Of a DNA stretch of 64,000 bases, positions 35,047 to 43,620 are shown one piece after another; within the stretch, counting starts at the first letter, position 1; every line of letters starts with the position of its first letter. The notes beneath the pieces are model-generated. The model was not told where the DNA came from, did not search any database, and saw only the letters and a program-made list of their open reading frames with translations. Position numbers and translations under genes: made by a program. Source of the stretch: Symsagittifera roscoffensis (lineage: Eukaryota; Xenacoelomorpha; Acoela; Convolutidae); the NCBI RefSeq assembly GCF_963678635.1, contig NC_087062.1, forward strand, positions 2,540,001 through 2,604,000, given 5' to 3'.

Positions 35047-35315
35047 ATGGACCAAAAATTTCCTTTTGGAGGACTAATTGGATACGGAAATTCCTGTATG
35101 GATTACTTTTTTGCAAACTCCAAAAATTTTAGACTACATGCAATTCTACATGACTCTGCTGGATCTGTGAAATCTACTACAAAAAAGGTCCTGGGTATTG
35201 TGATGTTGCACCTACTCTCCCCAGTTCATGCTTTCTTGGTCACGTGACTGGATTATTTTTCTGTTTATATGTTAAAATATTTGCTTCATCAGTATATGCA
35301 TTGTTTGATTGTTAA
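35047..35315 (+). pseudogene. small Polinton protein with C-terminal membrane-like segment, frameshifted
   Basis: The first frame (ATG at 35047) reads FPFGGLIGYGN, then RLHAILHDSAG. After an A-run at 35181-35186 it becomes less sensible. The alternative frame from 35187 reads GPGYCDVAPTLPSSCFLGHV, then a hydrophobic segment, and stops at 35315. A one-base indel in the A-run is the simplest explanation. The GN and HD residues recall phospholipase A2 motifs found in some related viruses, but the rest does not fit, so I leave the function open. Confidence 0.4.
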
Positions 35316-35355
35316 TCATTTTTAACAAAAAACTCCAGAGAAATCAGTTAACCGA

Positions 35356-35840
35356 ATGAGTCTAGTTGATTTGGATATTCAATGTATCGAAAGCAAAATA
35401 GTGAAAGAATTAGGAGTTTATAAGGATGGACAAACAGAAGGATATTCCTTTCTTCCTCCCAAAAAATTCAAACCAACATCCCAATCTTTTTGGTGTACAC
35501 AGCATCTTCATGGAATCAATTGGAGCAGTGGTTACGAAAAATATACTGAACTTGAAAAAATATTGAAAAATCTAGAAGCCACAGACACGGAATTTTTTGT
35601 AAAAGGTTATGAAAAATGTAAGTTTCTATCAGAATTTTTGGAAACAAAGATTATTAATTTGGATGATTACGCTTGCCCAAAGTTCAGTTTTTCATGTTCA
35701 AAGATGAAGAATATGATTAGAGGTGTAGCAAATACCAATTTTGTCATGCAAAAACTCTTCACTGTGCAGAAAGAAAAGCATTTGCATACGGAACATGGAC
35801 TCGATGTTTTTTAAAAAATTGTAAATTATATCATTTTTAA
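35356..35840 (+). pseudogene. Polinton exonuclease-like protein, C-terminus frameshifted
   Basis: The frame from ATG 35356 encodes the distinctive opening VDLDIQCIESKIVKELGVY, then GYSFLPPKKF, HGINW and LDDYACPK. These are features of a protein common in animal Polintons that I read as exonuclease/RNase H-like (acidic residues in strand one, later His/Cys/Glu cluster). In the annotated frame the end is poor. A second frame from about 35721 gives CHAKTLHCAERKAF, the expected conserved ending, and stops at 35840. A frameshift near 35720 has therefore broken the gene. The activity assignment is moderate to low confidence; the family membership is firmer. Confidence 0.6.
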
Positions 35841-35901
35841 TGTACTACCATTTTCAAACTTTAATTAAATTTCATTGTCAATTTTTTTTTTTAGAGTTAA
35901 G

Positions 35902-36165
35902 ATGGTCGATCAATGTGACAAGCCCGTAAATTTAGAAAATTTTGTTTTTGATGAAGAAAATCATGAACGAAAATCATGGAAATTGTTTGGACGTACATGT
36001 AATAGATCTCTTTTAGTTTTTTTGTGCCAATTTTTTGTTATAGTTTTGATGCTAGTATGTGCAATCGTTCGAATTATGTTATCCACAACATGTGAAGAAA
36101 CAACAGTTTGGGTAGCTATTTTATCAAGTACAGTCGGTTATATTCTACCTTCTTCAAAGCTATGA
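35902..36165 (+). CDS. small two-helix membrane protein of the virion module
   Basis: Starts at ATG 35902 (MVDQCDKPVNLENFVFD) after a long T-run; the upstream TTG at 35875 is not preferred. The 87-residue product has a polar head, a long hydrophobic segment (LLVFLCQFFVIVLMLVCAIV, about residues 35-54), a short Cys-containing loop (STTCEETT) and a second hydrophobic stretch ending PSSKL. It overlaps the ATPase start by four bases. Similar small membrane proteins precede the ATPase in other Polintons; the role is unknown. Confidence 0.7.
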   Translation: MVDQCDKPVNLENFVFDEENHERKSWKLFGRTCNRSLLVFLCQFFVIVLMLVCAIVRIMLSTTCEETTVWVAILSSTVGYILPSSKL

Positions 36166-37103
36166 ATAAAATAATATCTACCAAAGAACGCATTTTCATT
36201 TCCATAGTTGGACCAAGTGGATCTGGGAAATTGCATCTTATTTTTGATTGGTTGAAAATTGGTACTTTTCAACCAGCATTCGACAAAATTTTTTATTTTC
36301 AACAACATTATCAACCTCTCTATAGTCAAATGCAAAGAAAAAACCTTAAATTTATCCAAGGAGTAGATTTTGACTTGATTGAAAATCTCCCCAATAAAGG
36401 AACTAAGTATTTGGTTATATTTGATGATTCTTGTGAAGAAATTTCAAACTCCAAACAATTTGTAAAAATTGCTACTGCGGGGAGACACAGGGGTCTGAAT
36501 ACAATATACATCAAACACAATTTATTTCATCAAAGCAAATTAGGACGAGATGTAGAGTTACAAAATACACACATAGTCTTGTTCAAGTCGCCGAGGGATG
36601 TTTTACAAATCAATACATTAAGTCAACAATTAGGTCTAGGATCTCAATTGAAAGAGTGGTATCAAGATGCAACATCCATTCCTTATGGTCATTTACTTAT
36701 TGATTTAACCCCAAAAACAGTTGATTCACTTAGGTATTGCACTAATAGTGGCTCAGTTCCAACAAAATTTTACTTACCAGCTGGAATAGAGACAAAGTTT
36801 TTGAACGATGAATACGTCTCTATTCTCCCAATATTTCAAAAATTTTCCCTAAGGCTTCGAAAACAATTCATTCTCAATTGCCCAAAAGATTTCAGTCAGT
36901 TTCTGAGCGAGTGTTTAGTAAACCTATTAAGAGGAGAGCTTCGAGATCTTCGGAAAAACGACGTAGTAAAATATCGAAAACAAATTTCAGAACTAACACA
37001 AAAAAGAACTCCTCTACAAAAAAGAAGAATTATTTTAAGTTCAACTAAAGGGTTACAATTGATATCTATCATCACACCTTTTGTCATTAAACGATTGACA
37101 TAG
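36162..37103 (+). CDS. FtsK/HerA-type genome-packaging ATPase
   Basis: The start is taken at ATG 36162 (MNKIISTKERIF) because the longer frame opens at a TTG and overlaps the membrane gene. The Walker A region is GPSGSGKL at about residues 17-24 of this start; the usual Thr/Ser after Lys is Leu, which should weaken nucleotide binding. Walker B is YLVIFDDSCEE. The sensor-like TAGRHRGLNTIYIKHNLFHQ stretch is intact. After about residue 225 comes an extra C-terminal region (SLRLRKQF to LLRGELRDLRKNDVVKYR) that looks like a second conserved Polinton domain joined in frame. Known role: pumping DNA into capsids. Confidence 0.88.
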   Translation: MNKIISTKERIFISIVGPSGSGKLHLIFDWLKIGTFQPAFDKIFYFQQHYQPLYSQMQRKNLKFIQGVDFDLIENLPNKGTKYLVIFDDSCEEISNSKQFVKIATAGRHRGLNTIYIKHNLFHQSKLGRDVELQNTHIVLFKSPRDVLQINTLSQQLGLGSQLKEWYQDATSIPYGHLLIDLTPKTVDSLRYCTNSGSVPTKFYLPAGIETKFLNDEYVSILPIFQKFSLRLRKQFILNCPKDFSQFLSECLVNLLRGELRDLRKNDVVKYRKQISELTQKRTPLQKRRIILSSTKGLQLISIITPFVIKRLT

Positions 37104-37104
37104 T

Positions 37105-37515
37105 ATGGAACAGTTTGTTTTAATTCCGTACTCAGTTTATCAATCACAAAGTACACTTCCAAGAAAACAAAAATTGGAACAAAAGCAAGAAAAAGAGGAG
37201 ATTGTACCAAAAAATTTTGATTCTAATTACAGTGCTGTAAATGCGAGGTTGAAAACGAGCAACAATAAGCATATTATTGATTTAATTTTGAATTCTCCTA
37301 GAATTAAAATCAGCCAGTCAGACAATATTATATTGGATAATCGAGATACAAAAGAATCTATTGTAGACTTTGTGTGTGCACTAAAGCGAAAAAATACCGA
37401 TTTTCCAGATATTTACTTTACAATTTTGGAAGCAACACATATTCCTCCTAAACTTGTTATTAACAATAATGCCAAAGCAAAAGATAGAAGAATTTGGATC
37501 CCTTTCAAAATCTGA
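37105..37515 (+). CDS. conserved Polinton protein upstream of integrase, unknown function
   Basis: Starts two bases after the ATPase stop (MEQFVLIPYSVYQSQ) and overlaps the integrase start by 47 bases. The 136-residue product has a basic Gln/Lys-rich linker (residues 15-35), then a folded-looking region with SPRIKISQSDNIILD and DIYFTILEA and a basic C-terminus (AKAKDRRIWIPFKI). A protein of this size and pattern is usual at this place in Polintons, but no function is established that I know of. Frame intact. Confidence 0.7.
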   Translation: MEQFVLIPYSVYQSQSTLPRKQKLEQKQEKEEIVPKNFDSNYSAVNARLKTSNNKHIIDLILNSPRIKISQSDNIILDNRDTKESIVDFVCALKRKNTDFPDIYFTILEATHIPPKLVINNNAKAKDRRIWIPFKI

Positions 37516-38348
37516 AAAGGTAAGACTAAACAGATTGTATTCTAGGGGCAGAGCTGCGTACGGTTCTATTCAAAACTTGAGTAAAGCGAGTGGTTTACCA
37601 AAAAAGAAAGTAGAAAAGTTTTTACAAACCAAGACATCGTATACAAAATTTGGTCCACCAATCAAGTCTTTCCGCAGACTTCAAGCGTTTTCTAAATATA
37701 TCAATGAAATCTGGTGTATGGACTTGGCTTTTGTAGACAAATTAGCTAGTCAAAACAATGGAGTCAAGAATTTATTAGTTGCTGTAGATATTTTTTCGAG
37801 ATTTGTCAGAGTTCAAACAATGAAAACAAAGTATGCCAAAGACACTTTACAAGCTTTTAGAAAAATGATTTCTCAAAAAAACACTCCTGAAAAACTTTGG
37901 GTTGATAAAGGAACAGAATATGGGGGAACTTTTAAAAAGTTTTGCAAATAGAAAGACATTGAAGTTTACTCAACAATGAGTGAAACCAAAGCTGCATTTG
38001 CTGAGAGAGCAATTCAATCTTTAAAACATATAATATATCGTTACATTGAAGATCATGGTGAAAAATTTATCCCCAAATTGCAGCAATTTGTTTCTACATT
38101 GAACTGCCGCAAAAATCGATCAATTGGAAAATCTCCCAGAGATGTGAAAAACAGTGATTTTTTATCAATATTGTATAACAAATCATTCAAGAAATATACT
38201 AACAAACAAGCCACAGTTAACAGATGAAATGTTTGAAATTTCGGCAATATCTACAAAAAAACCTCCAACATACATCATCAAAGATCTCGAAAAAGAAGAA
38301 ATTCTGGGAAAATTTTATGAAAAAGAGCTGAGAAAATGTTCAGATTAG
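37469..38348 (+). pseudogene. int: DDE retroviral-type integrase, broken
   Basis: ATG 37469 (MPKQKIEEFGSL) begins an N-terminal region, then the rve catalytic core: first Asp in WCMDLAFVD, second in LWVDKGTEYGG, Glu in SETKAAFAERAIQS. All three catalytic residues are present. A TAG at 37949-37951 stops the frame between the second Asp and the Glu; the same frame resumes at once (37952-38227). Near 38200 the frame shifts again, and the C-terminal domain (PQLTDEMFEISAIS...ILGKFYEKEL) lies in another frame to 38348, apparently with some residues missing at the junction. The intact enzyme would insert the element with a 6-bp duplication. Confidence 0.9.
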
Positions 38349-38391
38349 TGGTAAGTCATTTTTTAAATTGAGTTCCTATCGATCAGTTGTC

Positions 38392-39219
38392 ATGGATTCC
38401 TTTACTATTGAGCTAGTTTCTAATGCTTCTTTTAATTGTTACCCGAATAACAGTCTTAGTTCCTTTACAAATTTTCTACCGGAACAATTACATCTAAAAG
38501 GAGAATGGGAGGTTACTATTTCAGAAATATCGTACCCTTCTTTGTACCAAAACGTTACAGAGGGAAAGTTTACTTTCGTAGATGGACGAGAAAGTCCTGA
38601 GGAAAAAAGAAAAATTCAACTGATGCATGTTGAACCTGGATTGTATCCAATTATTGTTGATATAGTTGTAGCCATGAATGACAAAGTTCGAAAACGTATA
38701 GGCGCACAAAAATATGAATATAACGGAATTTATGTATCAGTAGATAGGATTACACAAAAAGTTGCCATTCATTTACCTGAGGATCAATCAGTGTTTATAA
38801 TTCAAAGTGCTGATTTGAGTCACATTTTTGGTTGTGATTTAGAACAAAATCAGACAGGTGTTATTATGAAAGGAAAAGGACCACATTATCCTCAGTATTC
38901 TTACGACATTATAAGAATACATTCCTTAATGATTTATAGTGATATTATAGAATATAATATAGTAGGCGATACAAAAACTCCATTACTGCGTTGTATTCCT
39001 TTCATTTCCAAAGTAAAAAATGGAGACATAATATCTACAGGACAGTACATGAACTATCAATCCTTCACAATTCTACAATTTAAAAAATTATTAAAAAACT
39101 ATTTCCACAGCATAAAAATAGAACTAAGGGATACTACAGGTGAAAAAATTCCTTTTGTGTCCGTAGGAATTACACGAGTTGTCCTCTTGTTTCGCAAGAT
39201 TTCGGATAATCATTTTTGA
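38392..39219 (+). CDS. minor capsid protein (penton-like, single jelly-roll)
   Basis: Start taken at ATG 38392 (MDSFTIELVSNASFNCYPNN); the longer frame opens at TTG. The 275-residue product has the conserved opening NSLSSFTNFLPEQLHLKGEW, followed by VTISEISYPSLYQNV, then a beta-rich body and a C-terminal LRDTTGEKIPFVSVGITRVV. This is the minor capsid family (PX) of Polintons, whose fold is a single jelly-roll forming capsid vertices. It sits between integrase and core protein, as usual. Frame fully open, so this gene appears intact. Confidence 0.87.
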   Translation: MDSFTIELVSNASFNCYPNNSLSSFTNFLPEQLHLKGEWEVTISEISYPSLYQNVTEGKFTFVDGRESPEEKRKIQLMHVEPGLYPIIVDIVVAMNDKVRKRIGAQKYEYNGIYVSVDRITQKVAIHLPEDQSVFIIQSADLSHIFGCDLEQNQTGVIMKGKGPHYPQYSYDIIRIHSLMIYSDIIEYNIVGDTKTPLLRCIPFISKVKNGDIISTGQYMNYQSFTILQFKKLLKNYFHSIKIELRDTTGEKIPFVSVGITRVVLLFRKISDNHF

Positions 39220-39236
39220 TTTATACTTCATACGAA

Positions 39237-39605
39237 ATGGTTGCTCAAAGTTCAGCTAATTTTCCTATTTTTTGTGGACATGCAAGGCAGCGTGGAAGAG
39301 GTTTTAATGCTCTTGTACAAACTCTTGGGAGAACTGCAATTCCCTTCATTAAAAAATATATAGTCCCAGCTGCAAAAAGAATTGGAGCAGATTTATTTGA
39401 AATTGCCGCTCCAGAGATTGGAGAAGTTGTCAGTGGACAAAAAAAACTCAAAACGTTTGCAAAAGATGTTGGAACAAAAACAGTTCGAAAACAGCTGATA
39501 GGTGGAAAAAAGAATTCCAAGCGTAGAACAAGAAGAACCATTTCTCAAAAGAGTAGTTCAAAAATCAGTCGCTCTCGCAAAGACATTTTTGACAAGATAA
39601 AATGA
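39237..39605 (+). CDS. basic virion core protein (adenovirus pX/pVI-like)
   Basis: Start at ATG 39237 (MVAQSSANFPIFCGHARQRG). The 122-residue product has an early RQRGRGFNALVQ segment, a hydrophobic/amphipathic stretch (AIPFIKKYIVPAAKRIGADL), and a very basic Arg/Lys/Ser tail (GGKKNSKRRTRRTISQKSS). This matches the small DNA-condensing or membrane-active core proteins of adintoviruses. It ends four bases into the capsid gene (ATG 39602). Intact. Confidence 0.75.
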   Translation: MVAQSSANFPIFCGHARQRGRGFNALVQTLGRTAIPFIKKYIVPAAKRIGADLFEIAAPEIGEVVSGQKKLKTFAKDVGTKTVRKQLIGGKKNSKRRTRRTISQKSSSKISRSRKDIFDKIK

Positions 39606-40924
39606 GTGTAAATCAAAGTAGTCATTTTTGGTACGGAGCGTTTACAAATTCTTCTTTGGAGATTTTTGATAAAGTCCCAGTTTTGGAAACAATTATGTCA
39701 TCTTACACACAAGAAGTATTCCCCAGTACTTCTCTGGATGAAAGCAGTATTGAGTTTGAATTTGAAACGGATCGTAACCTATACTTGGATATGCGTGATA
39801 CCCATCTTAGCTTGAAGCTTCAACTGTTCAAAGGAAGATTGTTTTATGCTTTCAAAAAAGAAAAAGCAGAACATAAAGCAAAATCGGAGGAAGATTCAAA
39901 TGAGGAACCACAAACTTACTTAACTTATGTAAACAATCTACTACATTCTCTATTCTCAAACTGTGAAGTTTATTTTAACAATACAATGGTTTACAATGCC
40001 AATGGATTATATCCTCATAAGGCACAGATATCGAACGAATTCAACTCGTCAGCAGTGAGTAATAAAGGAATTCTTGCTTGTCATGGATACAGTTTTGAAG
40101 AAAATCCTGATGCATTTGATATGTATCCATTCACTGATAGAGCAAATTCCTTGGGAACAGGGATAACATTTTCACTCTATGGGAGGCTCGCCATTGATTT
40201 GTTTACTTGCGAAAAACTGTTGCTACCAAATACCAAAGTTCGAATTAAACTTATTCGAGCTAGACCTAATTTTTACATGTTATCTGATAATCCAAATGTC
40301 AGTCTGAAAATAGTTGATTGTTCACTGTTTACAAGAAGAATTTCAGTAGCTGAACCTAATCATCAATATTTGCAATGGAATCTGGAAAGGGAACCTGCTC
40401 ATTACAATTACATGGAAACTATAGCAAGAACCTTTATCATTCCATCTCGTCAAAACCAGTTTATTCAAGAAAATTTTTTCAATAATGCCCCAATCAGAAG
40501 GATAGCTGTTGCAATGAAAACAAATTCGGCTGTTCCGGGATCTTTTGATGAAAATCCTTTCAATTATCAACAATTTCATTTGAGAGAGCTTAGAATTATT
40601 CGGGGTGGAAGAGCAAGTATTTCATAAGATACAACTTCTCCTTGTCGACCCTATGTTACAACAATGAAAGCAATGCAGTTTAACGAAGATTTTCCAGCTC
40701 TTCCTATGGAAGATTTTCAAAATCACTATATTCTAGTTTTCGACTTGACTTCACTACAGGATGCCGCTGAACACTTGCATTATCCAGAACTTAGTGGAGA
40801 AAGCTTGAGATTAGAAATATTTTTCCAATTTCCCTTGGAGCAAGTAACGGAAGTGATAGTCTTGGGAGAAAGACTATCAAATATTCAAATTGACAAATTC
40901 GGAACAGTCGTTAAAAATGTTTAA
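39602..40924 (+). pseudogene. major capsid protein (double jelly-roll), one nonsense mutation
   Basis: ATG 39602 opens 341 codons with the family's hallmarks: ETIMSSYTQEVFPSTSLDES at the N-terminus, YLTYVNNLLHSLFSNCEVY and VYNANGLYPHKA in the middle, and NPFNYQQFHLREL near the break. TAA at 40625-40627 stops it. The same frame continues as DTTSPCRPYVTTMKAMQFNE through LERLSNIQ-type ending at 40924. The full gene would be 440 codons, a normal length for this family (PY). A single T-to-A type change (TTA to TAA) would explain the stop. This protein forms the pseudo-hexagonal capsid lattice. Confidence 0.9.
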
Positions 40925-41084
40925 TCGAGTTTTCAGGTTCCTATAAAACTATTGTAACTTTTTTGGGACTTTTCTTTGTTATTATCTCTGTACTATCTAT
41001 ATTGTTTTTCTTCAGACCTAAAACTCCAGAAAAAATAGAGAAGGAATGCTGTTTAGTTGAAAACCCGAGACATTTTTCAACCTA
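40915..41084 (+). CDS. possible small membrane peptide after capsid gene
   Basis: A frame without ATG overlaps the capsid 3-prime end and reads a clear transmembrane segment (TFLGLFFVIISVLSILFFF) followed by a charged tail (RPKTPEKIEKECC). It stops at TAG 41082-41084. A TTTCAG acceptor-like site lies at 40931-40936. A start may be supplied by splicing, or it may be a remnant. Short single-span proteins are plausible in this module, but support is limited. Confidence 0.3.
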
Positions 41085-41258
41085 GACTGTAAAACAGTAT
41101 TCAATAATTTTTGCCCACTATATAAGGCTTGTGTATGGGACTTTGTTGATTCAATTCCTAAATGTGTGTAAGTCATTATTCTTCTTTTTTTTAACCTAAA
41201 GTACACTATCAAACTATCAATTTAATTTTTAGCTGTAAATCAGCTTACAATTGCAAAG

Positions 41259-41643
41259 ATGGATACTTTTTCATTTTTGCAAATTATTGAAAGAATTCCA
41301 GAGCTCAGGTTCAAGTACATGGGGTCATACCCTTCTGATACAGTACCTCAACTAACAAAAGACTCTTTTGCAATTATTAACTCAGCCCCAAGCAATGATA
41401 GAGGAGAACACTGGATTATGATTGCGCTACTACTTTGCAAATTCTTTGGGAAGAAAGAGATCAACTTACCCCTTTTTGACGAAAAAGTTTCGACGAATGG
41501 TTCCTCGAAAGCTACAAAAGACTGATAATTTGTGTGGTTTTTACGCAATTTATTCAGCTTTTCTCCTTTTTAAATTCTTCCAAAAGAACTTGAATAATGT
41601 TCATGATGTGTATGTTTTGAATTTTATCATTAAATTCATGTAA
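41259..41643 (+). pseudogene. adenain-like cysteine protease, frameshifted
   Basis: The first frame (ATG 41259) carries the catalytic His in DRGEHWIMIA. The second, overlapping frame carries YYFANSLGRKRSTYPF and the catalytic Cys in KTDNLCGFYAIYSAFLLF. The frames must be joined near 41420, so a one-base indel has broken the gene. The third triad position, usually Asp in this family, appears as Asn (FANSLG). Related ULP1/adenovirus proteases mature the capsid and core proteins. The frame runs on to 41643 (NFIIKFM). Confidence 0.82.
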
Positions 41644-41778
41644 AAGTGCATTTTTTTTGTTAGTGTAAATTTTTGCAGTAATTTTACTATACGATGTAGT
41701 GAATTGTTTGACTATTTATGTAATTTAACTTTTTAAATTCCTTAAATGTTTTAGGAAAAGCATCTTAGCAACTAACCC

Positions 41779-41886
41779 TTTGATGAAATACGGAGAATGA
41801 TGATGGAATATGGATGTTGTAGTCCCCCAATTGAAAGATTTAACGATAGAGTAGATAAATTTACGAAAATTGTAACCAACTTCTAG
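41779..41886 (+). other. short open segment, possible protease tail or small gene
   Basis: A frame following the protease reads FDEIRRMMMEYGCCSPPIERF, then NDRVDKF, and ends at TAG 41884-41886. It is compact, polar and unlike chance AT-rich peptides. It is separated from the protease by 135 bp that include GTGTAAATTTTTGCAG-like and TTTTAG splice-like signals. It may be a terminal exon or an independent small virion ORF. Confidence 0.35.
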
Positions 41887-42480
41887 TAAATTGTAAAATT
41901 TTCTTAAAAGTTTACTCTGAGAAAGATGGAAAAATTATTACACAAAAATATCAGAACCAAAAAAAATGATACTATGTTTTTCTCAGTGTAAACTTTTACC
42001 GTGGCAGAGCAATTGATAAATTTGGATGATAACTTTTTGGAAAATTTGGAAATTTTAAAGAATTTTTTAAAGATTAAAGACAAAGTGATAAAAGAGAACT
42101 GAAATGAATCGTAGCAAGAAATATGACAGAATAAATAAACCAGTTGATGTAAAAATAAGTGAGATAATTATGTGAAAAAAGATAAATTAAGTCACAAAAT
42201 TAACAAGTGTAATGAACCTGTCATCCGTTCTCCAGATAAACTGCGGAAAAAAGATTAAGTAGGATACAAAAGTAATCAACCGTGAGGAGCTGTCAAGATT
42301 CCCCTGATATCCCGTGGAGCGGAATAACTAACCTGTCAAAGATAATCCCCTCTTAACAATTTTCCCCAGATAACCTGAAGGAAAATAAATAACATGAAAT
42401 AAGAATTTAAGATTCTTTCGAGAAAAAAAATATCCTGTGATATATTAGTTTATGATTCCATACTCTAAATCAAAACTTAA
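41887..42480. other. non-coding right end of Polinton
   Basis: No open frame of note. AT-rich sequence between the last ORF and the right inverted repeat, with a few GATAA-like and purine-rich stretches. I see no promoter or RNA that I can support. Confidence 0.5.
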
Positions 42481-42943
42481 TTTTCGTCGAAACTTACCAT
42501 CTGAAACTTACCATCCAAAAAAAAATTTTTAATTTTTAAAAAAAAAATTGTTTTTTCAAGATAAATATGTATTTGCAAGTAAAACTTTAAAAATTTTCAA
42601 AAAATTTTCTGAAACTTACCTTCTGAAACTTACCATACCGAATTTTTGTAAGACATGATAGTCCTTACATATCACAAATCGTAGAAGTTAGCTAAGAAAC
42701 GCAAGTATCGGCAAAATCGAGCTCAAAAAATTCGGGCGCCAAAAATTTTTCTGAAACTTACCATCTGAAAGCTCGTATCTTAATACATTGGGAAACCTAT
42801 TCTCTATCTTAATACATTGGGAAACCTATAGCCTATGTCAATACATAGGGTGACGACCGGATAGTCTATAGCCTATGTTAATACATGGGGGCCGTCACCA
42901 CCCCCCCCTCCCCCCCGGCTGAACTGCCCCAACATATACTACT
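42481..42943. repeat. Polinton right terminal inverted repeat
   Basis: The outer 220 bp mirror the left end, including CCCAACATATACTACT, a C-rich run (42900-42916), CTATAGCCTATGT repeats and ATACATTGGGAAACCTAT repeats. Inward, GAAACTTACCATCT and close variants occur about six times down to 42490, in the inverse orientation of the left-side motif GATGGTAAGTTTCA. They are candidate binding sites for an element-encoded protein. Confidence 0.88.
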
Positions 42944-42993
42944 TACATTCCTCACCCAATATTTCATCATACATTAAGTTTTGTAAAAAAAAC

Positions 42994-43620
42994 TACTTAA
43001 CAGACCGATTCCAGTTGGTAACAATAGACAAATTCAACTCAGATAAAAAACCATTGAAATATGGGGGCTCATTGTTTTTTTCTCATTTAAATTATCCACA
43101 TGCATCAAATGTGCAATTTTCAAAACTGTCCGTTACGCAGATGATACCGCTCTGATGTCTAATTTGCATGACAATTTTCTGCAGATCGAACTCGACTAAA
43201 TTTACTATTGATTAGGAGCAAATAAACTTACTTTGAATATTAAGATAAATGAATGCTAATCAATAACATTCAAAAAGTCATCTCATGACGGCGTTGATAC
43301 CTGACGGCGTTGATATTGCCAGTCAAAAATGAGTTAAATATCATGGTTTACATGTTGAAGATAAACTTCCTTTTAAGTCTAACGTAAAATATGTTTGTTC
43401 AGCTGTGTCCTAACTGTTAAGGATTTCGTTTAGACTCAGATAGTTTTAAAGCAAATTTTTGCTTCTGCGTTTTTATGACTCGTATAAGAAACCTAAATTT
43501 TTTTCTGGACTTTTGGTTTCTGGTCGCTCAAATAAAACTGATTTATACAGAATCATGCTGCTGCAAAAATTTCACAAGATTGCCTAAATTTAAAAGCAGC
43601 TAAGAATCTAGCAATCATTT
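42994..43620 (+). pseudogene. non-LTR retrotransposon reverse transcriptase remnant
   Basis: The frame from 42994 reads YLTDRFQLVTID, then KPLKYGGSLFF, as before the GVPQGS-type motif of LINE reverse transcriptases but with part deleted. In a shifted frame VRYADDTALMSN (around 43130-43166) gives the catalytic YADD box. Further on, KYHGLHVEDKLPFKSNVKY matches the conserved hydrophobic-leucine segment after it. Several stops and frame changes show long decay. It abuts the Polinton's right end, so the Polinton may have landed in this older element. Confidence 0.75.

Larger units (their letters stand above)
25350..42943. mobile_element. Polinton/Maverick (adintovirus-like) element, full length, decayed
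   Basis: The termini are AGTAGTATATGTTGGGGCAG at 25350 and its exact reverse complement ending at 42943. The flanks tatatt (25344-25349) and tacatt (42944-42949) form a 6-bp target duplication with one mismatch, as expected for Polintons. Length (17,594 bp) and content fit the group: protein-primed PolB, DDE integrase, packaging ATPase, adenain-like protease, penton-like and double-jelly-roll capsid proteins, and a basic core protein. PolB reads leftward and the virion module (35.3-41.9 kb) rightward. At least five key genes carry stops or frameshifts, so this copy appears unable to transpose or form particles alone. Lesions involve all three stop codons, which argues against a recoded genetic code. 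Confidence 0.95.

Noticed and set aside
35047-35315. Phospholipase A2 domain
   Set aside because: Only GN and HD residues fit; the Ca-binding loop and the rest of the motif are not seen, so I left the function open.
25350-42943. Alternative genetic code as the explanation for stops in the Polinton genes
   Set aside because: TGA, TAA and TAG each interrupt a gene, and frameshifts also occur, so no single reassignment explains the breaks. The host exons use normal stops.
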